DNA from: Catellatospora coxensis
GTDB lineage: Bacteria; Actinomycetota; Actinomycetes; Mycobacteriales; Micromonosporaceae
Reading direction: 5' to 3'
NCBI RefSeq assembly: GCF_016862635.1
Contig: NZ_BONI01000004.1
Coordinates: 62,001-126,000 of the forward strand
Length of the DNA: 64,000 nt
The notes under the pieces were generated by a model. It ran no database searches and was not told where the DNA came from. It worked only from the letters and a program-made list of their open reading frames with translations. A program made the translations under genes and the position numbers. This document shows, piece after piece, positions 42,949 through 51,020 of the stretch (positions are counted from its first letter, which is position 1; each line of letters opens with the position of its first letter).

Positions 42949-45684
42949 ATGCTTCACGGCCGAGAGGCTGAGCAGGAGATGCTCGCAGGGTTGCGGCGTG
43001 ACGTGGCGGGCGGCCGTTCCCGGGCCCTGGTCATCCGGGGCGAGGCCGGCATCGGCAAGTCGGCGCTGCTGGAGCATGCGGCGGCGAACACGCAGGCGCG
43101 CGTACTGCGGGTGGCCGGCGTCCAGTCCGAGGCCGACCTGCCGTTCGCGGCCCTGCACGTACTGCTGCGTCCCGCACTCGACCGGGTCGCGGCACTGCCA
43201 CCGCAGCAGTCGGATGCCCTGCTGGGCGCGCTCGGGGTGGACGGCACCAACCGCGGGGACCGGTTCCTGGTCGGACTGGCGACGCTCAGCCTGCTCGTCG
43301 AGCTGTCGGCGACCACGCCGCTGGTGTGCCTGATCGACGACGCGCACTGGCTGGACGGCGAGTCGGCCGACGCGCTGCTGTTCGCCGCCCGGCGGCTCGA
43401 CGCCGAACGGGTGGCCATGGTGTTCGCCACGCGCGAGTCCGAGGCGGACTTCTCCGGCCGCGGCCTGCCGGAGCTGCGGCTGGGACGGCTGGAACCCGAC
43501 GCGGCCGGACGGGTCGTCGCCGATCACGCCGGGGACCTGCCACCGGCCGTGCGCGACCAGCTCGTCGCGGAAGCGCAGGGCAATCCGCTGGCGCTGGTGG
43601 AGCTGCCCTCGATGCTCACCGCCGAGCAGCGCCTGGGCGGCCACGCGCCGCTGGCGTTCTCGATCGGCACCGCGACGCCGGTTCTCGACCGGGTCTTCAC
43701 CGGGTTCCGCGACCGAGTCGAGGCGCTGCCCGACGCCACCCGGGTCTGCCTGCTCGTGGCCGCCCTCGACGACCGCAGCGAGCTGGGCGTCCTGTCCACC
43801 GCGCTGGAACAGCTCGGCGCTTGCCTCGACGACTTCGCGGCCGCCGAACGGGCGGGACTGGTCCGCGTCGGTGTGTCGAGCGTGGCGTTCCGGCACCCGC
43901 TGGTGCGTACCGCGGTGGTGCTGGCCGCTGATGTGGCTGCCCGGATGGCCGCGCACCGGGCCCTGGCCGCGGCGGTCGACGACGACCGGCGCGCCTGGCA
44001 TCTCGCGGCCGTCACCCCGTGCCCCGACGATGCCGTGGCCGGCCGGCTGGAGAACCTGGCGCTGCGCGCGCAGCGGCGCGGTGGGCAGGCGGCCGTGTCG
44101 GCGGCGTACGCCCGCGCGGCCGAACTGTCCGCCGACCCTGCCGAAGCCGCGCGCCGCTGGATCGCCGCGGCGTCGGCGGCTGTCGAAGCGGGACTGTGGC
44201 GGCGGGCCGGTCAACTGGTCGGCGAGGCCCGGCGGCGGTCCGTGCCGCTGGCGCCCGCCGTCCTGGCCGAGCTCGCGATGGTCCGGGCCAAGCTGGAGGC
44301 CGAGGCCGGGCGGCCGCTGGCAGCAGTGCGGCTGCTGCACGAGCCGGCGGCGAAGGTCACCGACCTGCCGATCGTGCTGTCGCTGCTCAGCGTCGCCGGC
44401 TACCTCGCCTGGTCGAGTGCGCGGCATCCCGACCAGCTCGCCCTGGCGCGCCGCACCGAGGAGCTGAGCCCGCCGGGCGACGGGCATGCCGCCGCGCTGC
44501 GCACCGTCAACAGCGCCTTCCGGCGGATACTCGAAGGCGACGCGGTGACCGCCCACGGCCTGCCGGAGCTGCCGGACGACATCACCTCCATGCCGGCTGA
44601 GCAGCGCATGATCGCCGTCCAGCACGCCATCGTCCGCGCCGACTTCCACCGCATGTCCGCCTATGCCGAGGCGATGGTCGAGGAGTGCCGCACCGAGGGA
44701 CGGCTCGGCCGCCTGCCCCAGACTCTGACGGTCCGCGCCATCGCCGAACTCCTCGGTGGCCGGCACCGCAGCGCACGCGCCACCGCGGCGCAGGCCGCCG
44801 CCCTGGCCGCCGACGTCGGGCAACCCATGTGGTCCGGCTATCTCGCCGGCGTCCAGGCGTGGCTGGCCGCGGCCGCAGGAGCGGAGGCCGAGTGCCTGGC
44901 GTCGGGGGCGGACGCGCTGCGCGACGCCGAACGCCGGGCGTGGATGCCCGGCGGCTGCTGGGCCGAGTACGCGCGCGTGCTGCTCGACCTCGGTGCGGGC
45001 AGGTACGAGGCCGTTCTCGAACGGCTGGATCATGCGGCGGCAGGGCCCTCGCGGCACGCGTTCGTCTGGCGGTATGCGTGGCCCGACTACGTCGAGGCGG
45101 CTGTGCGCGCCGGCGAGCCCGACCGTGCGATGCCGCTGCTGAGCCGTTACGCCCAGTGGGCGAACGCCATCGGCCAGGACGGGCCGGGCGCCGTGCTGCA
45201 CCGCGCCCGCGCGCTGCTGGCCGCCGACGACGAGGCCGACGCCCTCTACCGGCAAGCCCTGGACCTGCACAGCCGTGCCGGCCAGCCGTTCGACGAGGCA
45301 CGGACCCGCCTGCTGTACGGGGAATGGCTGCGCCGTCAGCACCGCCGCACCGCAGCCCGGGCACAGCTCGAGGCCGCACACGAAGCCTTCGACGCCCTCG
45401 ACGCGGCCGTGTGGTCGGCGCGGGCGGCGGCGGAGCTGCGCGCCACCGGCGTCTCGCTGCCCGACCGCGGCGGCGCCGACGACCTGCTGGCCGAGCTGAC
45501 GCCGCAGGAACTCCAGGTGGTGCGCCTGGCGGCGGCCGGGGCTTCCAATCGCGAGATCGGCGGGCAGCTGTTCCTCAGTCCGCGGACTGTCGCCTCTCAT
45601 CTCTACAAGGCGTTCCCGAAGCTGGGCGTCACGTCCCGCGCCGAACTGTCCCGGCTGGTGCCGCTCAGCCGGCCGGGCGCGTGA
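42949..45684 (+). CDS. LAL-type LuxR regulator with AAA ATPase domain
   Basis: A 911-residue regulator. The N-terminus has Walker A (RGEAGIGKSALLEHAA) and Walker B (LVCLIDDAHWLDGESADALL) of the AAA/STAND type. A long tetratricopeptide-like middle follows. The C-terminal LuxR HTH is LTPQELQVVRLAAAGASNREIGGQLFLSPRTVASHLYKAFPKLGVTSRAEL. LAL proteins are large activators, often of secondary metabolism or sugar genes, but no biosynthetic cluster is visible here. GAGGAGAG precedes the ATG. Its 3' end overlaps the convergent next gene by 20 bases. Confidence 0.92.
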   Translation: MLHGREAEQEMLAGLRRDVAGGRSRALVIRGEAGIGKSALLEHAAANTQARVLRVAGVQSEADLPFAALHVLLRPALDRVAALPPQQSDALLGALGVDGTNRGDRFLVGLATLSLLVELSATTPLVCLIDDAHWLDGESADALLFAARRLDAERVAMVFATRESEADFSGRGLPELRLGRLEPDAAGRVVADHAGDLPPAVRDQLVAEAQGNPLALVELPSMLTAEQRLGGHAPLAFSIGTATPVLDRVFTGFRDRVEALPDATRVCLLVAALDDRSELGVLSTALEQLGACLDDFAAAERAGLVRVGVSSVAFRHPLVRTAVVLAADVAARMAAHRALAAAVDDDRRAWHLAAVTPCPDDAVAGRLENLALRAQRRGGQAAVSAAYARAAELSADPAEAARRWIAAASAAVEAGLWRRAGQLVGEARRRSVPLAPAVLAELAMVRAKLEAEAGRPLAAVRLLHEPAAKVTDLPIVLSLLSVAGYLAWSSARHPDQLALARRTEELSPPGDGHAAALRTVNSAFRRILEGDAVTAHGLPELPDDITSMPAEQRMIAVQHAIVRADFHRMSAYAEAMVEECRTEGRLGRLPQTLTVRAIAELLGGRHRSARATAAQAAALAADVGQPMWSGYLAGVQAWLAAAAGAEAECLASGADALRDAERRAWMPGGCWAEYARVLLDLGAGRYEAVLERLDHAAAGPSRHAFVWRYAWPDYVEAAVRAGEPDRAMPLLSRYAQWANAIGQDGPGAVLHRARALLAADDEADALYRQALDLHSRAGQPFDEARTRLLYGEWLRRQHRRTAARAQLEAAHEAFDALDAAVWSARAAAELRATGVSLPDRGGADDLLAELTPQELQVVRLAAAGASNREIGGQLFLSPRTVASHLYKAFPKLGVTSRAELSRLVPLSRPGA

Positions 45685-46396
45685 GCCGGCGGTAGATGAT
45701 CGGCTGCGCCGCGATCCCGTTGGCCTTGAAGTTCGCCAGCACGAAGCTGCGGAAACTCGGCCGGAACAGCAGGCTCGGCAGGAACGTCGGCACCGTCGGC
45801 CAGCTCCCGTGGTTGATGATGCCGAAATCGGCGGGTTCGCCGTCCAGGGGACGCATCAGCGCCGAATTCGGCAACGACGTCTTCGCCTGGAACCAGCCCG
45901 CGGTGTACTCCCAGACCTTCAGCAGCGTGTCCCGATCTTCGGCGTAGAAGTAGTTGAACAGGAACGCGTGGTCCGGGCCGTGGTCGACGTCGCCGAGCCG
46001 GGCGGCGTTGCCCGCGACGACCTCGTGCAGACGCCGAGACCCGGCGCGCGCCGTGTGCGCCAGCTGCCGGTAGGCGGCGCTGTCGCGCAGTGCCAGCGCG
46101 TCGTCGACCGTGGCGGTGCGCACCAGCACGACGACGTCGAAGCGCGCCGGCTGTAGACCGCGGGCGGTCAGCAGCTCGGCGCCCTCGCCGGGCGCACGCA
46201 GGATCGCCCGGAACACGGTGACCTCCCGGGCGTCGAGTTCGGCGGCGGCCTCGTGCAGGCGTACGGCCAGGGACGTGTGCGCGGACGGGAAGTAGCCGCG
46301 CCACCGCCCGGCTTCGGCGGCGAGCATGAGAAAGCCGTCGTCGGTCGGGGGCAGCAGGCGGGCCTTGACGGCCAGTTCGTCGCGGATCAGCTTCAT
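45665..46396 (-). CDS. Conserved protein of unknown function
   Basis: A 243-residue soluble protein. Recognisable patterns are VTVFRAILRAPGEGAELLTARGLQPARFDVVVLVRTATVDDALALRDSAAYRQL, with a possible ferredoxin-like/Dabb-type fold, and DHAFLFNYFYAEDRDTLLKVWEYTAGWFQAKTSLPNSALMRPL. I do not recognise a named family. The ATG at 46396 follows TAGCGT by seven bases (plus-strand 46404-46409). It is divergent from the membrane protein at 46519, with a 57-base palindrome between them. Confidence 0.65.
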   Translation of the reverse strand: MKLIRDELAVKARLLPPTDDGFLMLAAEAGRWRGYFPSAHTSLAVRLHEAAAELDAREVTVFRAILRAPGEGAELLTARGLQPARFDVVVLVRTATVDDALALRDSAAYRQLAHTARAGSRRLHEVVAGNAARLGDVDHGPDHAFLFNYFYAEDRDTLLKVWEYTAGWFQAKTSLPNSALMRPLDGEPADFGIINHGSWPTVPTFLPSLLFRPSFRSFVLANFKANGIAAQPIIYRRLTRPAG

Positions 46397-46428
46397 GGCG
46401 CAGACGCTAACGGCGCAGCGATCCGCCC

Positions 46429-46485
46429 CGCCTCTGTCGGATGACTGAATCGAACGCAGCACACATCAGTCATCCGACAGAGGCG
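46429..46485. promoter_or_regulatory. 20-bp perfect inverted repeat between divergent genes
   Basis: Arms 46429-46448 and 46466-46485 are exact complements with a 17-base loop. It lies between two leaderless divergent promoters (TAGCGT at 46409-46404 and TAGGGT at 46505-46510), so it could be an operator or a mobile palindromic unit. Confidence 0.65.
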
Positions 46486-46518
46486 AACGCAATCACGACC
46501 TTCATAGGGTCCGAGGTC

Positions 46519-47130
46519 ATGAGCGCAGTCAACCGACCGGAGCCCTACTCCGCCATCGTCATGGCCGTCCTGGCCGCCGCCTTCGCCACCTGGGCACTGC
46601 TCACCGTGCCGCTGCAGGGGGCCGTCGTCCTCGCCGCCGCCGGCGTCCTGGCCTGGTCCGGCTGGATCGCCTTCAGCTACGCCCGCCCCGTGCGCTCGCG
46701 CCGGGTCATCGCCGTCTACCTGCTGGCGGTGGGCTTCCAGCTCATCCACATGGCCGAGGAGTACACCGGCGGCTTCCCCCACGAGATCGTCGAGCTGTTC
46801 GACTCCCCGCGTGACTGGCCGGAGAACGAGTTCCTGCTCGTCTTCGTCTTCGGGTTCGGCGCGCTCTACTTCTTCGCCGGGGCCGGCGCGCTCTACCAGA
46901 TCCGCGTCGCGAACTTCTTCCTCTGGTGGTACGCCCTCGGCGCCGGCCTGCTCAACGGGGTCGCGCACTTCGTCTTCCCGGTCATCAAGGGCGGCTACTT
47001 CCCCGGCCTGTACACCGCCGGCGGGCACCTCGTCGTGAGCGCCCTGCTCATCTACTTCCTGATCCGCGAGAACCGCGAGCTCAGGGCCGCGGAGCAGCCC
47101 GGCTCAGCGGTGGCTCGTCCGGCTGCCTGA
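46519..47130 (+). CDS. HXXEE-type membrane protein
   Basis: A 203-residue membrane protein with about five hydrophobic segments. The sequence FQLIHMAEEYTGGFP contains the HxxEE pattern that names a small membrane family, with later conserved His (VAHFVFP, GGHLVVSALLIYF); these polar residues in the membrane could bind metal. Function is unknown. I chose the ATG at 46519, eight bases after TAGGGT; the frame upstream to 46441 lies in the palindrome. Confidence 0.7.
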   Translation: MSAVNRPEPYSAIVMAVLAAAFATWALLTVPLQGAVVLAAAGVLAWSGWIAFSYARPVRSRRVIAVYLLAVGFQLIHMAEEYTGGFPHEIVELFDSPRDWPENEFLLVFVFGFGALYFFAGAGALYQIRVANFFLWWYALGAGLLNGVAHFVFPVIKGGYFPGLYTAGGHLVVSALLIYFLIRENRELRAAEQPGSAVARPAA

Positions 47131-47176
47131 TCGGTCGCGCCGAACGCCACCCCACCCGTCGACGTAAGGATCCCGC

Positions 47177-48010
47177 ATGCCGAAAACCGTCCTGGTGACC
47201 GGCGCGTCCACCGGAATCGGCCGCGCCACCGTACTGCTGCTGGCCCGGGAGGGCTTCACCGTCTTCGCCGGTGTCCGCAAGGACGCCGACGCCGAAGCGC
47301 TGGGCCGCTCGGTCACCCCGATCAAGCTTGACGTCACCGATGCCGGACAGATCGCCACCGCGGCCGAGCGCGTCGGGCGACTCGACGCCCTGGTCAACAA
47401 CGCCGGCATCGGGGTCACCGGGCCGGTCGAGTTCATACCGCTGGACGCGCTGCGCCGGCAGTACGAGGTCAACGTCTTCGGCCAGGTGGCCGTCACGCAG
47501 GCCATGCTGCCGATGCTGCGCGCCTCGCAGGGGCGGGTCGTCACCGTCGGCTCCGTGGGCAGCTGGATCACCCTGCCCTTCGGCGGCCCGCTGTGCTCCT
47601 CCAAGCACGCCATCCGCTCGCTCAACGACGCGCTGCGCATGGAGGTCAAACCATGGGGGATCCGCGCGGTGCTCATCGAACCCGGCTCGATCCACAGCGA
47701 CGCCGTGGACAAGCTCGAAGACGAAGTCGCGCCCCGGCTGGAATCGATCGGGCCCGATGGCCGCCGACTCTACGGCGCCGCCTACCGGACCATGACGAGG
47801 GCCGGCCTCAGGGAGGAGCGCGCGGGCTCCAGCCCCGACGTGGTCGCCCGAGCCGTCCTGCACGCGCTGACGGCTCGCCGACCCCGCTCCCGCTATCCGG
47901 TCGGCAGGAAGTCACGGCTGATGAGCACCCTCGGCCGGATCGTTCCCCAGTACACCCTCGACGCCCTTCGCCTGCGGGCACTCGGCCTGTCTGAACGGAG
48001 CACCTCATGA
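47177..48010 (+). CDS. Short-chain dehydrogenase-like protein lacking the catalytic tyrosine
   Basis: A 277-residue SDR fold protein. TGASTGIGRATVLLLAREG is the cofactor motif, NNAGIGVTGP the central NAG motif, and GSVGSW the catalytic Ser strand. The active-site YxxxK is LCSSK here (GGPLCSSKHAI), so Leu replaces the Tyr proton donor; the Lys remains. Either the enzyme uses another residue or it is a non-catalytic or altered SDR. AAGGATC precedes the ATG. Its stop overlaps the start of a carboxymuconolactone decarboxylase-like fragment, its former operon partner. Confidence 0.85.
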   Translation: MPKTVLVTGASTGIGRATVLLLAREGFTVFAGVRKDADAEALGRSVTPIKLDVTDAGQIATAAERVGRLDALVNNAGIGVTGPVEFIPLDALRRQYEVNVFGQVAVTQAMLPMLRASQGRVVTVGSVGSWITLPFGGPLCSSKHAIRSLNDALRMEVKPWGIRAVLIEPGSIHSDAVDKLEDEVAPRLESIGPDGRRLYGAAYRTMTRAGLREERAGSSPDVVARAVLHALTARRPRSRYPVGRKSRLMSTLGRIVPQYTLDALRLRALGLSERSTS

Positions 48011-48093
48011 CCCGGCTGGCCGGAGCCGACGCGCTCCTCGCCCTCGACCCGCTGTTCGCGCAGCTCGCCGTCGGCGCGGGCCGCCATCTGTGA
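48007..48093 (+). pseudogene. N-terminal remnant of a carboxymuconolactone decarboxylase-like gene
   Basis: From the ATG at 48007, which overlaps the SDR stop, 28 codons (LAGADALLALDPLFAQLAVG ...) follow the usual start of a carboxymuconolactone decarboxylase-family protein (about 200 residues when intact), ending abruptly at GRHL-stop. The family's catalytic part is missing. The break is at about 48088, where unrelated coding sequence begins in another frame. SDR-decarboxylase pairs are common, so this is probably the remains of a working operon. Confidence 0.6.
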
Positions 48094-48544
48094 CTTCCTG
48101 GACCGGTACGTCGACGTGCCGATTCTTGTGCTGGTCGACAACGCGAAGATCCAACGGGTCCACGCCGGGCGCATGAAGAGCGACGAGGAGGACATGCTCC
48201 AGGCACTCTCGAGGAGATGCCGCCAGCGCGGACGCAAATACCAGGCGATCGGTCTGGATCGTCCCGACATAACGGCGTATCTCAACGAGACCGCTGTCCG
48301 GGCCGTGTATCCGGACTTCGCCGGGTGGCGGACGGTGCTGGACTCGTTCCGCAAGCGGAAGTCACGTCCGAAGTTCAAGGAGTGGTTGAAGGAGAACTAC
48401 GGGGTGCAGCCCGGCACGAGGAACGCGATCGACGAGATCCTTCGGGTCATGACCCGCGACGGCCTGGTGCCCGCCGGCGACCTTGCGGACAAGGTGAAGG
48501 GCATCCTCGCCGAGGCCACGGGCGCGACCGCCGCCCGACCGTGA
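48089..48544 (+). pseudogene. C-terminal fragment of an unidentified gene, fused to the decarboxylase remnant
   Basis: From about 48089 the second frame becomes clearly protein-like: ICDFLDRYVDVPILVLVDNAK, then DEEDMLQALSRRC, GLDRPDITAYLNETAVRAVYPDFAGWRTVL and KFKEWLKENYGV, to a stop at 48544. The sequence before the junction in this frame is meaningless, so the 5' part of the gene has been lost. Strand-acid pattern PILVLVDN and the DI..YL block remind me of a TOPRIM or OLD C-terminal region, but I cannot confirm that. A GTG at 48116 could still allow translation of 142 residues. Confidence 0.5.
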
Positions 48545-48736
48545 CGCCAGCCCGGGTGGCGGATTCAGCCGCCACCCGGCCACCACGACAAGCCGGTTGA
48601 GCTGCCCAAACGTCAGCGCACATTTGTCGTTCCCGAAAATATGTGCATATGCTCGTAATGAGCGGGCGGAAGCTCCGGACCATGCTCGGGCGGCCCGATC
48701 AAGATCAGATATGACGGGGACAACGAAAGGCCCACC

Positions 48737-49231
48737 ATGATCAAGAATAATGTTCGTCGACTGAGCGCGGCCGCAGGCCTGGCCGTCGGCCTGCTCGCTG
48801 TGGGCTCGCTGGCCTCGGTTGCCGCCTTCGCCGGGACCGACGCGTCCGATACGCGGCATGACACAGAGATCTTTCAACTGATCGCCAAACAGACCCAGGC
48901 CGAAGCCATCGACCATGGCAAGAAGGGGCTCAGCCTCGGTGACGAGCGCACCGTCTTCGAGGACGTGTACCGCGACGGCAAGAAGATCGGCGACCACAGC
49001 GTCGTCTGCACATACGTCCACCTCGCCCCGGACGCCCTGCAGTGCGTGGGCACGTTCTCCCTGCCCGACGGGCAGATCAACGCCCAGGCGCTGCTGCATC
49101 TGCCGGCGGGTCCCTCGATCGACATCCCGATCAACGGCGGCAGCGGCGCGTACGGCACCGCCCATGGCTACGTCCACACAGTCCCCGCCGGAGAAACGGA
49201 ACGGCACCTCACCTTCCACGTCACTCGTTGA
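48737..49231 (+). CDS. Small secreted protein, allene oxide cyclase/dirigent-like barrel
   Basis: A 164-residue secreted protein. The signal peptide is residues 1-33 (RRLSAAAGLAVGLLAVGSLA, cleaved near AFAG). The mature part (LGDERTVFEDVYRDGKKIGDHSVVCTYVH ... ALQCVGTFSLPDGQINAQALLHLP ... GSGAYGTAHGYVHTVPAG) follows the eight-stranded barrel of allene oxide cyclase-like and dirigent proteins, seen in several actinobacterial secreted proteins of unknown role. Two Cys could form a disulfide. GAAAGG precedes the ATG. Confidence 0.75.
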   Translation: MIKNNVRRLSAAAGLAVGLLAVGSLASVAAFAGTDASDTRHDTEIFQLIAKQTQAEAIDHGKKGLSLGDERTVFEDVYRDGKKIGDHSVVCTYVHLAPDALQCVGTFSLPDGQINAQALLHLPAGPSIDIPINGGSGAYGTAHGYVHTVPAGETERHLTFHVTR

Positions 49232-49330
49232 GCGCCGGCCTCGACGTCAGATGCGGCACATACCAGTCATTTAATGCTGTTCCACTCGAATCGAGGTTAA
49301 GGTCGACTTCAGGGCTCGAAGGGCGGATCT

Positions 49331-50347
49331 GTGACGCACAAGCGCTGGTCCGTGCGGCTCCGCGAGCGAAACGGCGGGACGGGCCTGTGGTGGGGCCTCG
49401 TCGTGGTGCTGGTGATCGGGCTGGTCGTGGAGGGCGTCCGGGAACTCTCCCGCGGCGACCAGCCGTCGCAGCTGCCGGTCGCCGACGACTGGCTCAGCGC
49501 GGGGCTCATCCTGATCTCGAGCGTGATGTGTGCCTGGGGCGCGCGTCGCAGATCCGCCGGCCCGGCCCGGGCGGCGTGGTGGTGCTTCGCCGCGGCGCTG
49601 CTGCTGTTCGCCCTCGCCGTCATCACCGAGCGTGTCATGTATTCCGTCAGCGATGACGTGCCCTCCCCGAACCCCACCGACCTGCTCTACCTGAGCACGT
49701 ATCCGCTGTTCATGGCGGGCCTCGTGTTCATGGTCCGGGCCAGGGTGTTCGACGTCCCCTGGCACCGGTGGCTCGACGGCTTCGTCCTTGTCCTCATCGT
49801 GGCGACCCCGGGCGTGCTGCTGCTCATCGGACCCGTGGTGGAGAACGCACCGATCGATCCGCTGGGCAAGATCGTCACCGTGGCCTACCCGCTCGGCGAC
49901 GTGCTGCTGGTCGGCGCGCTGCTCGGCACCCTGCCGCTGATGTCCTGGCGACTGGTGGGCAGCTGGCCGTGGGTGGGGGCCGGGCTGGTCTGCCTGACCG
50001 TCGCCGACGCCGCCTACAGCCTCAACGCGGCCGACGTCATGGCCCACAACGCACCCTACGACTTCCTCTGGAGCGCGGGCGCACTCGCGTTCGCGGTCGG
50101 CGCCACCCAGCTGCCGTCGACGACCCGACCCTCGCGGGAGATCACCGGTTGGCCCGCGATCGCGCTGCCGCTGGGGGCCTCGCTGTTCGCCGTCGCCACC
50201 CAGATCTACGGCTACTTCCGGCCGCTGCCCGACGGCGAACGCCTGCTGACCATCGCCGTCCTCGTCATCGGCATCGCCCAGATCATCGTGTCCCGGCCCC
50301 GCCCCGAGGGGGAACGGGATGGGACCGGACCCCGATCAGACGGCTGA
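49331..50347 (+). CDS. Polytopic membrane protein resembling a GGDEF-type sensor domain without output
   Basis: A 338-residue membrane protein with eight or nine hydrophobic segments. PSPNPTDLLYLSTYPLFMAGLV, PLGDVLLVGALLGTLPLM and DAAYSLNAADV follow the membrane sensor that precedes GGDEF/EAL domains in many actinobacterial diguanylate cyclases. Here the protein ends shortly after the last segment (RPRPEGERDG) with no catalytic domain. It could be a truncated cyclase or a stand-alone sensor. The GTG at 49331 is preceded by GGGCGGA. Confidence 0.65.
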   Translation: MTHKRWSVRLRERNGGTGLWWGLVVVLVIGLVVEGVRELSRGDQPSQLPVADDWLSAGLILISSVMCAWGARRRSAGPARAAWWCFAAALLLFALAVITERVMYSVSDDVPSPNPTDLLYLSTYPLFMAGLVFMVRARVFDVPWHRWLDGFVLVLIVATPGVLLLIGPVVENAPIDPLGKIVTVAYPLGDVLLVGALLGTLPLMSWRLVGSWPWVGAGLVCLTVADAAYSLNAADVMAHNAPYDFLWSAGALAFAVGATQLPSTTRPSREITGWPAIALPLGASLFAVATQIYGYFRPLPDGERLLTIAVLVIGIAQIIVSRPRPEGERDGTGPRSDG

Positions 50348-50427
50348 GACCGAGGCGGCGTGGTGCGGCGACGGTCGGGTCCCGGTTCAGACGTGACAGG
50401 TGCCGGTTGCCTCGTCCGCGCTGCGGA

Positions 50428-50847
50428 TCAGCTGCTCGCAGGAGGAAGAGCGACCTGGGCGACGAGGAACTTCGGGGCCATCTCGCAGTAGCTGTCGGTG
50501 ATCAGTTCGGCGACCTCGGTCCAGTCGGTGTGGTCGCCGAGGACGGCGGCCGCGACATTGGGGCCCCACGGGGCGCGGAAGAACGGGAAGCCGCGGATGG
50601 TCAGGCTGAGCAGGTCGTCGACGGGTACGCGAAACGTCAGCACGGTCGGCGCCTCGCCGGCGATCAGGTGCTCGGCGTAGACCGGGAACCGTTCCGGGTC
50701 CGGCGTGTAGACGTGGGCGATCGTCCGGGTGCGGATCCGCCAGCGGACGCCGATCCAGGCCGGTTCCTCGTACGCGTCGGGCAACCGGCGGCAGATCGGT
50801 CGCAGCCGGTCCAGGATCTCCGGTGGCACGTCTCCAGGGCCGGACAT
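50428..50847 (-). CDS. MmcQ/YjbR-family protein
   Basis: A 139-residue protein. VPPEILDRLRPICRRLPDAYEEPAWIGVRWRIRTRTIAHVYTP, VLTFRVP and PWGPNVAAAVLGDHTDWTEVAELITDSYCEMAPKFL follow the MmcQ/YjbR (CyaY-like fold) family, often called DNA-binding but with little proof. The ATG at 50847 follows TACTGT by six bases. It is a monocistronic gene convergent with the membrane protein. Confidence 0.8.
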   Translation of the reverse strand: MSGPGDVPPEILDRLRPICRRLPDAYEEPAWIGVRWRIRTRTIAHVYTPDPERFPVYAEHLIAGEAPTVLTFRVPVDDLLSLTIRGFPFFRAPWGPNVAAAVLGDHTDWTEVAELITDSYCEMAPKFLVAQVALPPASS

Positions 50848-51020
50848 GGGCTGACAGTAACGGTTGCCGGCGATCTTCGCGCGCCGGTCCCGCTCGTCGC
50901 GAGCCGGAGATGCCGGGCCAGGTCGATCATGGGCGGCTGCGGGCACGGTTCGATCCCGTGATGCGGGCGTTCCGGCTGGGAAGGTGGCTGATTTGAGGAT
51001 TAATCGTGATAATTGCAGCC

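Noticed and set aside
42883-45600. 905-codon minus-strand ORF opposite the LAL regulator
   Set aside because: Antisense shadow; the plus strand carries intact Walker and LuxR motifs.
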